This document shows, one piece after another, positions 1 to 10,279 of a stretch of DNA of 64,000 bases. The notes under the pieces are model-generated. The model made no database searches. It was not told where the DNA came from and was given only the letters and a program-made list of their open reading frames with translations. The stretch covers positions 124,001 through 188,000 of the forward strand of contig CALSNJ010000001.1 in the NCBI GenBank assembly GCA_943787745.1, given 5' to 3'. This DNA comes from an uncultured Alphaproteobacteria bacterium (lineage in GTDB: Bacteria; Pseudomonadota; Alphaproteobacteria; UBA6615). How positions within the stretch are numbered: the first letter of the stretch is position 1; each line of letters opens with the position of its first letter. Made by a program: the position numbers and the translations under genes.

Positions 1-28
1 GATCAGTCTCTTGGCAAACCCGGTCTGA
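1..28 (+). other. possible 3' end of an upstream gene
   Basis: Frame 2 reads nine codons from the window edge and stops at TGA 26-28, ending in Leu-Ala-Asn-Pro-Val. This may be the C-terminus of a gene lying left of the window. Nine codons are too few to identify or to prove coding. Confidence 0.2.
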
Positions 29-45
29 TCGTCCATATCAAAGAG

Positions 46-285
46 ATGGCTGACAAAACCGACAATACAAGCAGTGCGACACCGGTTTATCGCGAACGGG
101 TGCCCGATCACGCGCCCACCCGCGCACCGATACCAGCACCCAAACCCGCCCAAAATGCGGCAGACGCTTTGCCGGAAACCAAACCTGAGAATCCGGAAAA
201 GAAGCCCGAGCTTGGTGGACCCAAGGGGCCCGAGCCCACGCGCTTTGGGGATTGGGAACGTGACGGGCGTTGCGTCGATTTCTGA
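46..285 (+). CDS. DUF1674 protein, SdhAF4-like succinate dehydrogenase assembly factor
   Basis: This is a 79-residue protein with a Pro/Lys-rich, probably disordered N-terminal half. It ends in RFGDWERDGRCVDF (residues 66-79), the conserved C-terminal signature of DUF1674. Family knowledge: DUF1674 is the bacterial counterpart of SdhAF4, which binds the flavinylated SdhA subunit during complex II assembly. The length fits the family. The frame stays open to the window edge, so an upstream start is formally possible, but ATG 46 gives the usual size. The exonuclease gene starts 18 nt downstream, suggesting co-transcription. No sdh genes lie in the window. Confidence 0.85.
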   Translation: MADKTDNTSSATPVYRERVPDHAPTRAPIPAPKPAQNAADALPETKPENPEKKPELGGPKGPEPTRFGDWERDGRCVDF

Positions 286-303
286 CGTGTTTTTGCACCC
301 GGC

Positions 304-879
304 ATGATCAACCTTCCCGACGGTGACTTCGTTCTCGCGGATCTGGAATACACATCCTGGGACGGGGCGATGGCGCGCGACTGGGGCGGTCCCGGTGAGT
401 TCCGCGAGATCGTGCAGATCGGCGCTGTGAAAGTCACCCGGGCCGGCGGCTGGCACGAAGTCGACGCCCTGATGGTTCTGGTTCGCCCCACTCTCAACCC
501 GGTCCTGTCAGACTATTTCACCAATCTGACGGGTATCACCGATGCTGACATCGCCCGAGCGGGCGTTCCGGTCACCGACGCATTGGAGCGGTTTTCGCAG
601 TTCACCGGCGCGCTGCCCATCCTGACCCATGGGCGGGATGATCTGGTGGTCGTGGAAGAATGCGTGGAAAAGTCGATCGACAACCCGTTCGCCAATCACG
701 ACTGGTGCGATATCAACCCCGGGATCCGCGCGATGACGGGTCGTGATCTGATGAGTTCGGAACTCCCGGCGCATTTGGGGCTGCCTCAGAAAGGTCAGAC
801 CCATGACGCACTGGCGGATGCTCGCGCGTTGCTTGCGGTGCTCGCGCATTTCGAGGCGCCGGCGGTGCACACCAGTTAA
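304..879 (+). CDS. DEDD-family 3'-5' exonuclease
   Basis: This 191-residue protein has the RNase T/DnaQ fold pattern. Exo I is D13-L-E15 in VLADLEYTSWDG, an acidic Exo II segment lies near residues 111-120 (RDDLVVVEE), and Exo III is H167 with D172 in HDALADA. The HxxxxD spacing marks the DEDDh subtype, which uses two metal ions to remove nucleotides from 3' ends. The exact substrate (RNA or DNA) cannot be told from sequence. The Trp-rich start around residues 16-30 resembles stand-alone alphaproteobacterial exonucleases rather than DnaQ. It follows the DUF1674 gene on the same strand and converges with the small monooxygenase gene 3 nt beyond its stop. Confidence 0.85.
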   Translation: MINLPDGDFVLADLEYTSWDGAMARDWGGPGEFREIVQIGAVKVTRAGGWHEVDALMVLVRPTLNPVLSDYFTNLTGITDADIARAGVPVTDALERFSQFTGALPILTHGRDDLVVVEECVEKSIDNPFANHDWCDINPGIRAMTGRDLMSSELPAHLGLPQKGQTHDALADARALLAVLAHFEAPAVHTS

Positions 880-882
880 AAA

Positions 883-1173
883 CTACGTCTTCGGAATCTC
901 CGCAACGATATCAATCATCCGGCCCTTGGGGCCAAACTCTCCGAGAACTTCGCCGATCTTCTCGGCGTTGGAATCGCGGAAGTTGATGAAGTCCTCATGG
1001 GTGTCCCAGAGCATGTAATTGATCACCGTGCCGGTGGCTTTTTCCACATGCACCGTGGCGCCATGGAACTGTGGCTGTGCGGCCACGAGTGTGCCGGTGA
1101 TGCCCTTGAGGGCTTCGACGCAGGCATCGACCCGGTCCGGACCAACTGCGAATTCAACCATTGCGACTTGCAT
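883..1173 (-). CDS. ABM-domain putative quinol monooxygenase
   Basis: This 96-residue protein has the ferredoxin-like dimeric alpha/beta barrel (ABM) pattern. It begins with a beta strand (MQVAMVEFAV), has a helix with GxxDACVEALK-type spacing, and a central Tyr/Trp pair in the strand NYMLWDTHEDF typical of YgiN-like proteins. Members oxidise quinols or polyketides without a cofactor, but many have no known substrate. It lies 26 nt downstream of acs on the same strand and may be co-transcribed. Function is inferred from fold pattern only. Confidence 0.72.
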   Translation of the reverse strand: MQVAMVEFAVGPDRVDACVEALKGITGTLVAAQPQFHGATVHVEKATGTVINYMLWDTHEDFINFRDSNAEKIGEVLGEFGPKGRMIDIVAEIPKT

Positions 1174-1199
1174 GAGACGTACACCTGTTAAATGTGGTG

Positions 1200-3143
<1,944 letters not shown>

Positions 3144-3279
3144 GGCGTGTGCGCTCCCCTTTGATCACGTTTTCCGGTCCCTGTTGCGAGGGCCGGATTT
3201 GTTGCGCGGCATTATCGGGAAATCAGTCGGCCCGTACAACTCATACGATCTGTTGAGCGCGATATGGCGTTACAATAAC

Positions 3280-3705
3280 TCAGGCACCAAACAGCACCAT
3301 GCCGTCGTCATCGACCATCACGGGTAGTTTGGTCAGGGATTTGCCGATGCATGGCCCCTTGGTGCAGTAGCCGTCTTCCTTGCGAAATTTCGCGCCGTGA
3401 GTGGAGCACTGGATCAGCTCGCGTCCGACATCGAGGAAGGTATCGGGTCGCGGTTCCAGGGTGATCCCCTGATGCGGGCACATGTTCATGTAGCAGTGGA
3501 TATCTGTGCCATCGGGCACCAAAAACACAGGCATGGTGGCGTCCGGCTTGTCCTTGAAGATGTGTTTCAGGACGAAGCCCTTGCCAGCTTCGCCAACATC
3601 ATCGACATGGCACAGCACACGGCGATTGCCGCGCATGACGGGCTTGTCTGACGGCCCCTCTCCCACAGGGAGAGGGGTTTGGGGTGAGGGGTTACGGTCT
3701 GTCAT
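3280..3705 (-). CDS. Rieske 2Fe-2S protein with repeat-derived N-terminus
   Basis: This is a small soluble Rieske protein of 141 residues from ATG 3705. The cluster ligands are visible as CPHQG and CSTHGAKF, the Cys-x-His and Cys-x-x-His boxes. The part with family character begins at the internal ATG 3636 (MRGNRRVLCHVDD). The preceding residues, including PSPQTPLPVGEG, are encoded by a palindromic repeat, copy A at 3655-3697. Either the repeat inserted into the 5' end of the gene and is translated, or the true start is 3636, giving 119 residues. A GTG at 3750 is also in frame. None of the three has a strong ribosome binding site. The electron partner is unknown. Confidence 0.75.
   Translation of the reverse strand: MTDRNPSPQTPLPVGEGPSDKPVMRGNRRVLCHVDDVGEAGKGFVLKHIFKDKPDATMPVFLVPDGTDIHCYMNMCPHQGITLEPRPDTFLDVGRELIQCSTHGAKFRKEDGYCTKGPCIGKSLTKLPVMVDDDGMVLFGA
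3655..3697. repeat. palindromic repeat, copy A
   Basis: A perfect 10-bp stem (CCCCTCTCCC at 3655-3664, GGGAGAGGGG at 3668-3677, 3-nt loop) is followed by TTTGGGGTGAGGGGTTACG. This looks like the dispersed CCCTCTCCC-type palindromes common in proteobacterial genomes. It lies within the 5' coding part of the Rieske gene if that gene starts at 3705. Confidence 0.85.
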
Positions 3706-3771
3706 CGGTTGAACCAGACTGCAGGACGCTAAGAATTTCCATAAGTACACCTTCGGTGTTTTGTATTGCCT

Positions 3772-3814
3772 CGTGGTTCCAGAACCTCAGAACCTTCAGA
3801 ACCTCAGAACCACG
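3772..3814. repeat. GAACC direct repeats inside a larger inverted repeat
   Basis: GAACC occurs four times, at 3782, 3790, 3799 and 3807 (spacing 8, 9, 8). The block is bounded by CGTGGTTC (3772-3779) and GAACCACG (3807-3814), a perfect 8-bp inverted repeat. It lies between palindromic copies A and B. A further small hairpin (ACACC-TTC-GGTGT) sits at 3747-3759. Confidence 0.8.
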
Positions 3815-3868
3815 TAACCCCTCACCCGTCTCGCTGCGCTCGCCACCCTCTCCCGATGGGAGAGGGTT
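3813..3868. repeat. palindromic repeat, copy B (inverted relative to copy A)
   Basis: CGTAACCCCTCACCC (3813-3827) is the reverse complement of the distal part of copy A. It is followed by a 9-bp perfect stem, CCCTCTCCC (3846-3854) and GGGAGAGGG (3858-3866), loop GAT. Copy B has an extra TCTCGCTGCGCTCG stretch absent from copy A. It ends just before the stop of the EVE gene. Confidence 0.85.
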
Positions 3869-3873
3869 GAACA

Positions 3874-4287
3874 CTAAGCCTTCACACCGGCCATGCGGCA
3901 CACTTCCTTCCACTCGGCGGCAGTGACCGGCTGGACGGACAGGCGTGAATTGTTGACCAGGACCATGTTTTCCAGCTTCGGGTTCGACTTGCAATCTGCC
4001 AGGGTGACCGGCGTCTTGACGGGTTTGACGGTCTTGATGTCGACCATGCCGAAGCGCCCGGACTCGTCTGTGTGATCGGGATAATGCTCGCGGACGACCT
4101 CGACGATGCCGACCACCTGCTTTTCGTTGACCGAGTGATAGAAGAAGCCTTTGTCGCCCCTTTTCATGGCCTTCATATTGTTGTTGGCCTGATAGTTGCG
4201 AACCCCGTCCCAGTGTTCGGTGCCCTTCCTGACCTGGTCATCCCAGGACCAGGCGCCCGGTTCGGTTTTGAACAGCCAATACGCCAC
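3874..4287 (-). CDS. EVE-domain protein
   Basis: This 137-residue protein starts at GTG 4287, which is preceded by AGGGGA nine nt upstream. The open frame runs further upstream, but family members begin at this YWLFKTEP stretch. EVE hallmarks are YWLFKTEPGAWSWDD at the start and GVRNYQANNNMKAMKRGD in the middle. EVE domains share the PUA/YTH fold, bind modified bases in RNA or DNA, and often stand alone as thymocyte nuclear protein 1 homologues. The gene lies 75 nt downstream of gpsA on the same strand. Confidence 0.87.
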   Translation of the reverse strand: MAYWLFKTEPGAWSWDDQVRKGTEHWDGVRNYQANNNMKAMKRGDKGFFYHSVNEKQVVGIVEVVREHYPDHTDESGRFGMVDIKTVKPVKTPVTLADCKSNPKLENMVLVNNSRLSVQPVTAAEWKEVCRMAGVKA

Positions 4288-4362
4288 GTGCCATTTCCCC
4301 TGATTTTTTGTGCCGCTCACATTAACCGGCGTGGTTTGGGAATTCCAATGCGCCCCGCCCAC

Positions 4363-5367
4363 TCAGCCTTCGGGGCGAAGAGGTCGCGCGAGAATTTCGG
4401 CGATGGTTTCATCGATACCGGCACCAGCATGCAGGATTGCGTTGACGGCAGCACAGATCGGCATGTCCACACCAAGTGCGGCGGCGCGGGTCAGGACAGC
4501 AGGGGCCGTGGTGGCGCCCTCGGCCACTGTCTTGCGGCCTGCCATGGCATCTTTGAAGGACGTGCCACTGCCCAGGGTGGCACCGAGTGAATAATTCCGT
4601 GACGCGGTGGAGGTGCAGGTCAGCGTCAGATCACCAAGTCCCGACAATCCCATCAGGGTGCGTGGATCTGCGTCGAGCGCGCTTGCGAACCGGGTAATTT
4701 CCGCAAGTCCCCGCGCGATCACGGCCGCGCGGGCGTTCTGCCCCAGACCGCGTCCGTCGACGACGCCGCAGGCAATCGCAATGACATTTTTGATGGCGCC
4801 ACCGACTTCGGCCCCGACGACGTCGCTGGCTGTGTAGGGCCGGAAGGATGGGGTGCCCAGCGCATCGGCAAGTTGTGTTGCCAGCGCGCTGTCTGCACAG
4901 GCGAGTGTGACGGCGGTGGGCAATCCGCGGGCGACTTCGGCCGCAAAGGTCGGCCCTGAGAGAACCGCGAGGGTGGCTTGTGGTGCGGCAGCTTCCGCGA
5001 CCTCATTCATCAACAGCCCGGTCTTGAGTTCGATTCCCTTGGCGCAGATCACCAGGGGGACAGAGGCATGATTGTTGGCCGCAAGTTGGCGGAGCGTGTG
5101 TCCCAGAAACTGCGCGGGCGTCACCATCATAATTGCGTCTGCGCCGGACGCAGCGTCCTGCAGGTCAGGTGTCGCGCGAATCTCGCGATCAAGCGGGATG
5201 TCTGGCAGAAATACAGTGTTCTCATGGTGCCCGTTGATCGCTGCTGCGGTTTCGGATTCGTGGGCGTGGATCGTGACGTCACGACCCGCGCGACGGGCAA
5301 CGGATGCGAGTGCTGTGCCCCATGCGCCTGCACCGATAACCGTGATCCTCTGTATCGGCTTGGCCAT
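4363..5367 (-). CDS. gpsA: NAD(P)-dependent glycerol-3-phosphate dehydrogenase
   Basis: This 334-residue cytoplasmic enzyme makes sn-glycerol-3-phosphate from dihydroxyacetone phosphate for phospholipid synthesis. The N-terminal Rossmann motif is GAGAWGTALA (residues 12-21). The catalytic region holds CAKGIE and the C-terminal domain has GAIKNVIAIACGVVDG. Length is normal. It sits 2 nt downstream of the 2OG-Fe(II) oxygenase gene in the run tsaD-oxygenase-gpsA-EVE. Association of tsaD and gpsA is common in alphaproteobacteria. Confidence 0.97.
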   Translation of the reverse strand: MAKPIQRITVIGAGAWGTALASVARRAGRDVTIHAHESETAAAINGHHENTVFLPDIPLDREIRATPDLQDAASGADAIMMVTPAQFLGHTLRQLAANNHASVPLVICAKGIELKTGLLMNEVAEAAAPQATLAVLSGPTFAAEVARGLPTAVTLACADSALATQLADALGTPSFRPYTASDVVGAEVGGAIKNVIAIACGVVDGRGLGQNARAAVIARGLAEITRFASALDADPRTLMGLSGLGDLTLTCTSTASRNYSLGATLGSGTSFKDAMAGRKTVAEGATTAPAVLTRAAALGVDMPICAAVNAILHAGAGIDETIAEILARPLRPEG

Positions 5368-5369
5368 GG

Positions 5370-6011
5370 TCAGCTCAGATTGATTGCGATGGAAATACGG
5401 GTGCCGGTTCCCGTATAGGGGCGCACCGCGTGAGACAGCCAGGACGGAAACATGATCACGGTGCCAGCGGCAGGGCGGATGACCTCGCTTGCGCCCATTG
5501 AAGGCCCGTCGGGGACGGCCGGTACGATCTCGGGCCGGTACATGGCAGGAGCCACGCCGCGCGGATCCTGAATTTCAAACTCTCCTCCCAGAGACGGATC
5601 TTCACCAGCGCCGCCATCGTCTACGTAATACACAGCCGACCACATACAGCCGGGATGGGTGTGGAACTCGTTGCCGTGCCCGGCGCGATTGATGTTCGCC
5701 CAGGCGTTCAGGCGCCAGGTCTGTGGCGCAGGCTGACCAGTTCGGTCGGCCGTGAACTTGTCGGCGAGCTGTCGAACAAAGGCGAGGAGGTATCGGGTTT
5801 CGTCGCCGCCCCACTCGGGCAGGTCCCATGAGGACTGCCAGCCGCCAAGATTGGAATGTGCTGTGGAGGGGTGGTTTTCAGAACGCGCAAGGATCGTCTC
5901 ACGAAGCGTTGCATTGATGGCTTCGGATTTTGGCAATGGGGCAAAGGCAACCGGTGTCGCGAAGAGAGGTTGAATCTCGATCTTGGTTGCCGGGTTGTCA
6001 GTTTGGGCCAT
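5370..6011 (-). CDS. putative 2OG-Fe(II) oxygenase (TIGR02466-like)
   Basis: This 213-residue protein has a double-stranded beta-helix pattern. EFHTHPGCMWSAVYYV (residues 115-130) offers H117/H119 as metal ligands, PSWLSHAVRPY carries the distal H194, and R205 in GTRISIAIN would bind the 2-oxoglutarate carboxylate. This matches the TIGR02466 type of putative 2OG-Fe(II) oxygenase. The substrate is unknown. It is wedged between tsaD and gpsA (33 and 2 nt gaps), so it is very likely in one transcript with them. That context does not reveal its substrate. Confidence 0.82.
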   Translation of the reverse strand: MAQTDNPATKIEIQPLFATPVAFAPLPKSEAINATLRETILARSENHPSTAHSNLGGWQSSWDLPEWGGDETRYLLAFVRQLADKFTADRTGQPAPQTWRLNAWANINRAGHGNEFHTHPGCMWSAVYYVDDGGAGEDPSLGGEFEIQDPRGVAPAMYRPEIVPAVPDGPSMGASEVIRPAAGTVIMFPSWLSHAVRPYTGTGTRISIAINLS

Positions 6012-6044
6012 GTCGATCCGCTGCGGCTTGGGTGTTGCGTCAGC

Positions 6045-7094
6045 TTATTCTGCCGCGCGCAGTTCGGCCAGCGGCCAGCGCGGGCGAGGACGAAAATCAA
6101 GCGGGGAGGTGATGCCCGCCTTGAGGCGTTCCAGACCGGCCCAGGCGACCATGGCTGCGTTGTCGGTGCACAATGCGGGCGGTGGCACGACGAGTTTGAT
6201 GCCATGTGGCGCGCATGTTTTTTCGAGGGTTTCCCGGAGCGCGATGTTGGCTGCCACGCCGCCGGCGGCAACCAGCGCAGGCGGGGTGCCACCATGAGAA
6301 TCGGCAAACATTGCGAAGGCATGCCGGCATCGATCCGCCACGGTGTCGCAAACGGCGGTCTGAAAAGAGGCCGCAAGATCTGCAATGTCCTGAGCGCTTG
6401 CCGTGCCCTCGAGCTTGAGAGCGGTCTGGCGAACAGCCGTTTTCAGGCCGGAAAATGAAAAGTCACAACCCGGTCGGCCTTTGAGGGGGCGCGGCAATTT
6501 GAATCGTGCTGCATCACCCGTTGCAGCGGCATCCTGGACCGCAGGCCCGCCGGGGAATCCAAGCCCGAGAAGTTTTGCGGTTTTGTCGAAGGCCTCTCCG
6601 ATTGCGTCGTCGATCGTGGTGCCGAGCAGGGTGTATTGGCCAAGCCCCTCGACGGCAAGCAACTGGCAGTGCCCGCCGGAGACCAACAGCAGCAGATAGG
6701 GGAATTCGACGTCGTCGGTCAGCCGTGCTGTCAAAGCATGTGCTTCGAGATGATTGACTGCGATGAATGGCAGGCGGCGCGCGGATGCAATCGCCTTGGC
6801 GGTCATGCTGCCGACATGGACGCCGCCGATCAATCCAGGGCCCGCTGTGGCGGCAATGCCGTCTATGGCCTCAAGGGTCATTCCGGCATCGTCGAGTGCA
6901 CGGGCGATGATGGAATCGAGCTGGTCGAGATGCGCACGGGCTGCGATCTCGGGCACCACGCCTCCGAAAGGCCGGTGATCATCGAGTTGGCTGAGCACGA
7001 CGTTTGATAAAATCGTGCCGCCGCCATCACCAATGTCAGACACAATGGCGGCGGCTGTTTCGTCACAGCTCGTTTCAATTCCAAGTACGTTCAT
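6045..7094 (-). CDS. tsaD: tRNA N6-adenosine threonylcarbamoyltransferase TsaD
   Basis: This 349-residue enzyme transfers threonylcarbamoyl to A37 of ANN-decoding tRNAs together with TsaB and TsaE. The start at ATG 7094 gives the canonical [18 protein letters not shown]. The longer open frame upstream has no family similarity. Metal-binding H115 and H119 lie in NHLEAHA, and the ASKH-fold motifs SGGHCQL and FSGLKTAVR are present. It is divergent from hemC with 102 nt between them that must hold both promoters. The window's own tRNA-Thr would be a client of this modification. Confidence 0.96.
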   Translation of the reverse strand: MNVLGIETSCDETAAAIVSDIGDGGGTILSNVVLSQLDDHRPFGGVVPEIAARAHLDQLDSIIARALDDAGMTLEAIDGIAATAGPGLIGGVHVGSMTAKAIASARRLPFIAVNHLEAHALTARLTDDVEFPYLLLLVSGGHCQLLAVEGLGQYTLLGTTIDDAIGEAFDKTAKLLGLGFPGGPAVQDAAATGDAARFKLPRPLKGRPGCDFSFSGLKTAVRQTALKLEGTASAQDIADLAASFQTAVCDTVADRCRHAFAMFADSHGGTPPALVAAGGVAANIALRETLEKTCAPHGIKLVVPPPALCTDNAAMVAWAGLERLKAGITSPLDFRPRPRWPLAELRAAE

Positions 7095-7196
7095 GACGTT
7101 GATATAGCCCAAATTGGACGATAGGTCGCAACGCGTGTGGGTATGTTTGTGAAAAACGGATTTGCCTTCGCGCCGCAGACGGTTATGAGGTGAGGC

Positions 7197-8117
7197 ATGA
7201 ATGATCAACCGCTTCGCATTGGCACGCGTGGAAGCCCGCTTGCCCTGACCCAGGCACGCATGGTGCGCGGGCTTCTGGCCGACGCGTTTCCTGATTCGCC
7301 TGAGGCGGAAATTGTTCCCATCCGCACCACCGGGGACGCGATCACGGATCGCTCGCTGGCCGATGCTGGCGGGAAGGGGCTCTTCACCAAGGAAATCGAC
7401 CGGGCCCTGTTGGACCGTGAAGTTGATATTGCCGTGCATTCAGCCAAGGACATGGAAACATGGCTTGCCGAAGGCACCGTGATCGGCGCTGCTCTGGAGA
7501 GAGAGGACCCACGTGATGCCCTGATTGGCGCGACATCGATCAGCGATATACCGCGTGGCGCCAAAATAGGATCTGCCTCCCAACGCCGCCAGGCTCAGCT
7601 TCTGGCGCAGCGTCCGGACCTCAATGTGGTGCTGTTTCGAGGGAACGTGGAAACGCGTCTGCGCAAGCTTGCTGAAGGTGAGGCTGATGCGACGCTTCTT
7701 GCATTGGCAGGTCTCAACAGGTTGGGCCGGGCTGAGGCGGCCGACGCGGTATTGGGAACAGATGAAATGTTGCCGGCTGCCGGGCAGGGTGTCATCGCTA
7801 TTGCGCGTCGGGATGACAATGAAAGCGCGGCCCTTGCGCTGGCGCCGCTCAATGATGGGGCGACTCTGACATGCCTGCATGCAGAGCGCGCGATGCTCGA
7901 TGCCCTCGATGGCACCTGCCGGACGCCCATAGGTGGGCTCGCGCGGATTGTTGGGGATGGCTTGAACCTCGACGGATTGGTGGCATGGCCGGATGGTTCG
8001 GGACTACAGCGATGCCAGATGACAGGTGATCGGGATGATCCTGTTGCGCTTGGGCGCGCAGTGGGCCTGGCGCTGCGGGAGGCCATCGGGCCGGATTTCT
8101 TCGCTGCCCTCGACTGA
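7197..8117 (+). CDS. hemC: porphobilinogen deaminase (hydroxymethylbilane synthase)
   Basis: This 306-residue cytosolic enzyme joins four porphobilinogens into hydroxymethylbilane for heme and other tetrapyrroles. The N-terminus [15 protein letters not shown], the anion-binding segment [10 protein letters not shown] and the dipyrromethane cofactor site C241 in [11 protein letters not shown] are all present. GAGGTGAGGC precedes the ATG. It begins the heme cluster hemC-hemD-Mic60-like-hemY and is separated from hemD by one base. Confidence 0.97.
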   Translation: MNDQPLRIGTRGSPLALTQARMVRGLLADAFPDSPEAEIVPIRTTGDAITDRSLADAGGKGLFTKEIDRALLDREVDIAVHSAKDMETWLAEGTVIGAALEREDPRDALIGATSISDIPRGAKIGSASQRRQAQLLAQRPDLNVVLFRGNVETRLRKLAEGEADATLLALAGLNRLGRAEAADAVLGTDEMLPAAGQGVIAIARRDDNESAALALAPLNDGATLTCLHAERAMLDALDGTCRTPIGGLARIVGDGLNLDGLVAWPDGSGLQRCQMTGDRDDPVALGRAVGLALREAIGPDFFAALD

Positions 8118-8118
8118 G

Positions 8119-8832
8119 ATGCGCATTCTCGTCACCCGCCCGCAACCAGATGCGGATCAGACAGCCGAATTGCTGCGGGCCCGGGGCCATGACGCAATCG
8201 TTTGTCCTTTGATGGAGATTGTCCCCAGCTCCGCCCCGGAAAACCTCAATGCTCAAGAATTTCAGGCGATTCTGATCACCAGTGCCAATGGAGTTCGCGC
8301 GTTTGCCCAAGCCACTCCAGCGCGAGATATGCGGATGTTTACGGTCGGGGCGGCAAGCGCGGAGGCCGCGCGCAAGGAAGGTTTTACCCATGTCGAGAGC
8401 GCCGAGGGAGATGTCGGGACGCTTGCGGCATTGGTTGGGCAAAGCCTTGACCCAGTGGCCGGCAAACTCCTGCACGTCGCCGGGTCGGTAACGGCCGGCG
8501 ATCTTTCGGGAATTCTGGGTTCTTATGGGTTCGAAATCGAGAAAATGACGCTATATCAGGCCAAAACAGCGGATATTCTGCCCGTAATAGCTAAAAATGG
8601 CCTTCAAAGGCAGGAATTCGACGCAGTAGTTCTGTTCTCTCCCCGCACAGCACGTATCTTTACGGATCTGGTGGGGCAGGCCGGGCTGGCCGAATATCTG
8701 GGAAACATCACCGCGTTTTGTCTTTCACCCGCAGTTGCCGGCGGGCTGAATTCCGAAGACTTTCTGGACGTACGAGTATCGTACACGCCTGATCACCCCG
8801 GCATCCTCGAAGTTATCGACGCGCACCCTTGA
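8119..8832 (+). CDS. hemD: uroporphyrinogen-III synthase
   Basis: This 237-residue protein starts at ATG 8119, one base after the hemC stop. It converts hydroxymethylbilane to uroporphyrinogen III with inversion of ring D. The family is poorly conserved, but MRILVTRPQPDADQTAELL at the start, the central ITSANGVRAFAQ, and VVLFSPRTARIF near the C-terminus are typical of HemD. The position right after hemC settles the assignment. A longer frame opening inside hemC is less likely. Confidence 0.93.
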   Translation: MRILVTRPQPDADQTAELLRARGHDAIVCPLMEIVPSSAPENLNAQEFQAILITSANGVRAFAQATPARDMRMFTVGAASAEAARKEGFTHVESAEGDVGTLAALVGQSLDPVAGKLLHVAGSVTAGDLSGILGSYGFEIEKMTLYQAKTADILPVIAKNGLQRQEFDAVVLFSPRTARIFTDLVGQAGLAEYLGNITAFCLSPAVAGGLNSEDFLDVRVSYTPDHPGILEVIDAHP

Positions 8833-8848
8833 TCACGGCTTCCTGACA

Positions 8849-8872
8849 TGCGTATGTACGTGTGCGTACGCA
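8849..8872. promoter_or_regulatory. TGCGTA inverted repeat upstream of the Mic60-like gene
   Basis: TGCGTA (8849-8854) and TACGCA (8867-8872) form an inverted repeat with a 12-nt spacer that itself contains TGTACGTG, so GTACG/GCGTA words recur three times in 24 nt. It sits 26 nt before the start codon at 8898. Possible operator; no regulator is assigned. Confidence 0.35.
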
Positions 8873-8897
8873 ATGAATGACGGAAGTGGAGGTCGCG

Positions 8898-10277
8898 ATG
8901 GCTGATGAGATGGATCAAGCAGCAACCGGGATAATCGCGGCTTTTGGCGGGATCCGCCCGATGGCGACGAAACTGGGTGTTCCTGTCAGCACGGTTCAGG
9001 GCTGGAAACAGCGAGACACGATTCCGGCAGGCCGTATGGCCGAAATTCGTCGTGTTGCCAGCGAGAACAACATTCAGATGCCTGCAGCAGGCGAACCGAT
9101 CATTGAGGCAACAGCAATCAAATTACCGGACAGTCGCGATAGCGAACCAAAAGAGCGTTCTGAAACCGGTTCAAAAACCGAAAAGAAAGCCCCCGAAACA
9201 AAAGCCCCGGCTCCGGTTAAGAGTGGCAAGACTTCCGGCATAGCCGTGTTGGCACTTCTCGTTTCGATCGGTGCTGCAGGCTGGTTGTGGTGGAGCACCG
9301 AAGGACCCGGTGCGGGCCATGGTGAGAATGCGCGGATATCGGCTTTGGAGGGGCGGATTGCACGATTGGCGGACACGACCGGTGATCCCGGGAAGGCGGA
9401 CCGGGAGGCTCTATCCAAACAAGTCTTGATGTTGCGTGGCGAGATCGAGACGCTTTCGAACCCTGACCTGAATATCGCCCTCGATCCCATCAAGGTCGAA
9501 ATTGCAAAGTTGCGAGCTCAGGTCGCGCAGTCTGGTGAAGTGAATGGTTCCGCTGTCGACCCGTTGCTGACCCAGCGTCTCAGCGACATGGATGCAAGAA
9601 TCCTGAAGATAGAGCAGATGGCTGCCGAAAATAGTCAGGTGGGCGCGGATGCGATCGCAGACCTCGGCCGCAAGTTTGTCACTCTGGACGAACGGTTGGC
9701 CGGGTTGCAGAGCGAGGGTGCACGGCAGGAAGCAGCGGCCATTGATGCGATTTCCCTGACCCTGGCTGCGAGTCAGCTGCGACGGGATATCGATCGCGGC
9801 GAACCCTATCGTGATGCACTCACGACCCTGGAAAGTATCTCGCGCGATGATGTTGAACTCGAAGCTGTTGTGAAGCGCCTCTCTCTGGATGCTGATGCCG
9901 GTGTGGCGTCACTGGAGGAACTTGTGTTTTCCTTTGATGCGACCGCTGTCGCAATCCTCGACAATGCGCCCGAAGACGCCGAGAGCACGATTGTTGACCA
10001 GATCCTCGATCGCGCCCGCCGTGTGGTGCGAGTGCGTCGCGTCGGAACGGATCTTCCGCCCGATAGTATCGACGGGCGTCTCTCCCGGGTTGAGTTCCGC
10101 CTGCGCGAAGGCGATGTGGCTGGCGCCGTTGCCATCCTCGATTTGCTTGAGGGCGGTGCTGCTGAAGCTGCCCGGTCCTGGGTTGTCCGTGCGAAATCCT
10201 ATGTCGAAATTGGCGCGGCTCTTGAAACCATTGAGGCGCAGGCATTGGCGCGTCTGCGCACTGCGGGTGGGTCCTGA
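8898..10277 (+). CDS. mitofilin/Mic60-like membrane protein with N-terminal helix-turn-helix
   Basis: This 459-residue protein starts at ATG 8898, with GGAGG five nt upstream. Residues about 12-58 (GIIAAFGGIRPMATKLGVPV, then STVQGWKQRDTIP) read as a small helix-turn-helix. A Glu/Lys/Pro linker follows, then one membrane segment at about 113-132, a long coiled coil (about 140-290), and a C-terminal mitofilin-like domain ending EFRLREGDVAGAVAILDLL and beyond. Alphaproteobacterial Mic60 homologues are typically encoded between hemD and hemY, as here, and shape intracytoplasmic membranes. The DNA-binding-like N-terminus is unexpected for such a protein. It is 2 nt from hemY. Confidence 0.82.
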   Translation: MADEMDQAATGIIAAFGGIRPMATKLGVPVSTVQGWKQRDTIPAGRMAEIRRVASENNIQMPAAGEPIIEATAIKLPDSRDSEPKERSETGSKTEKKAPETKAPAPVKSGKTSGIAVLALLVSIGAAGWLWWSTEGPGAGHGENARISALEGRIARLADTTGDPGKADREALSKQVLMLRGEIETLSNPDLNIALDPIKVEIAKLRAQVAQSGEVNGSAVDPLLTQRLSDMDARILKIEQMAAENSQVGADAIADLGRKFVTLDERLAGLQSEGARQEAAAIDAISLTLAASQLRRDIDRGEPYRDALTTLESISRDDVELEAVVKRLSLDADAGVASLEELVFSFDATAVAILDNAPEDAESTIVDQILDRARRVVRVRRVGTDLPPDSIDGRLSRVEFRLREGDVAGAVAILDLLEGGAAEAARSWVVRAKSYVEIGAALETIEAQALARLRTAGGS

Positions 10278-10279
10278 TC

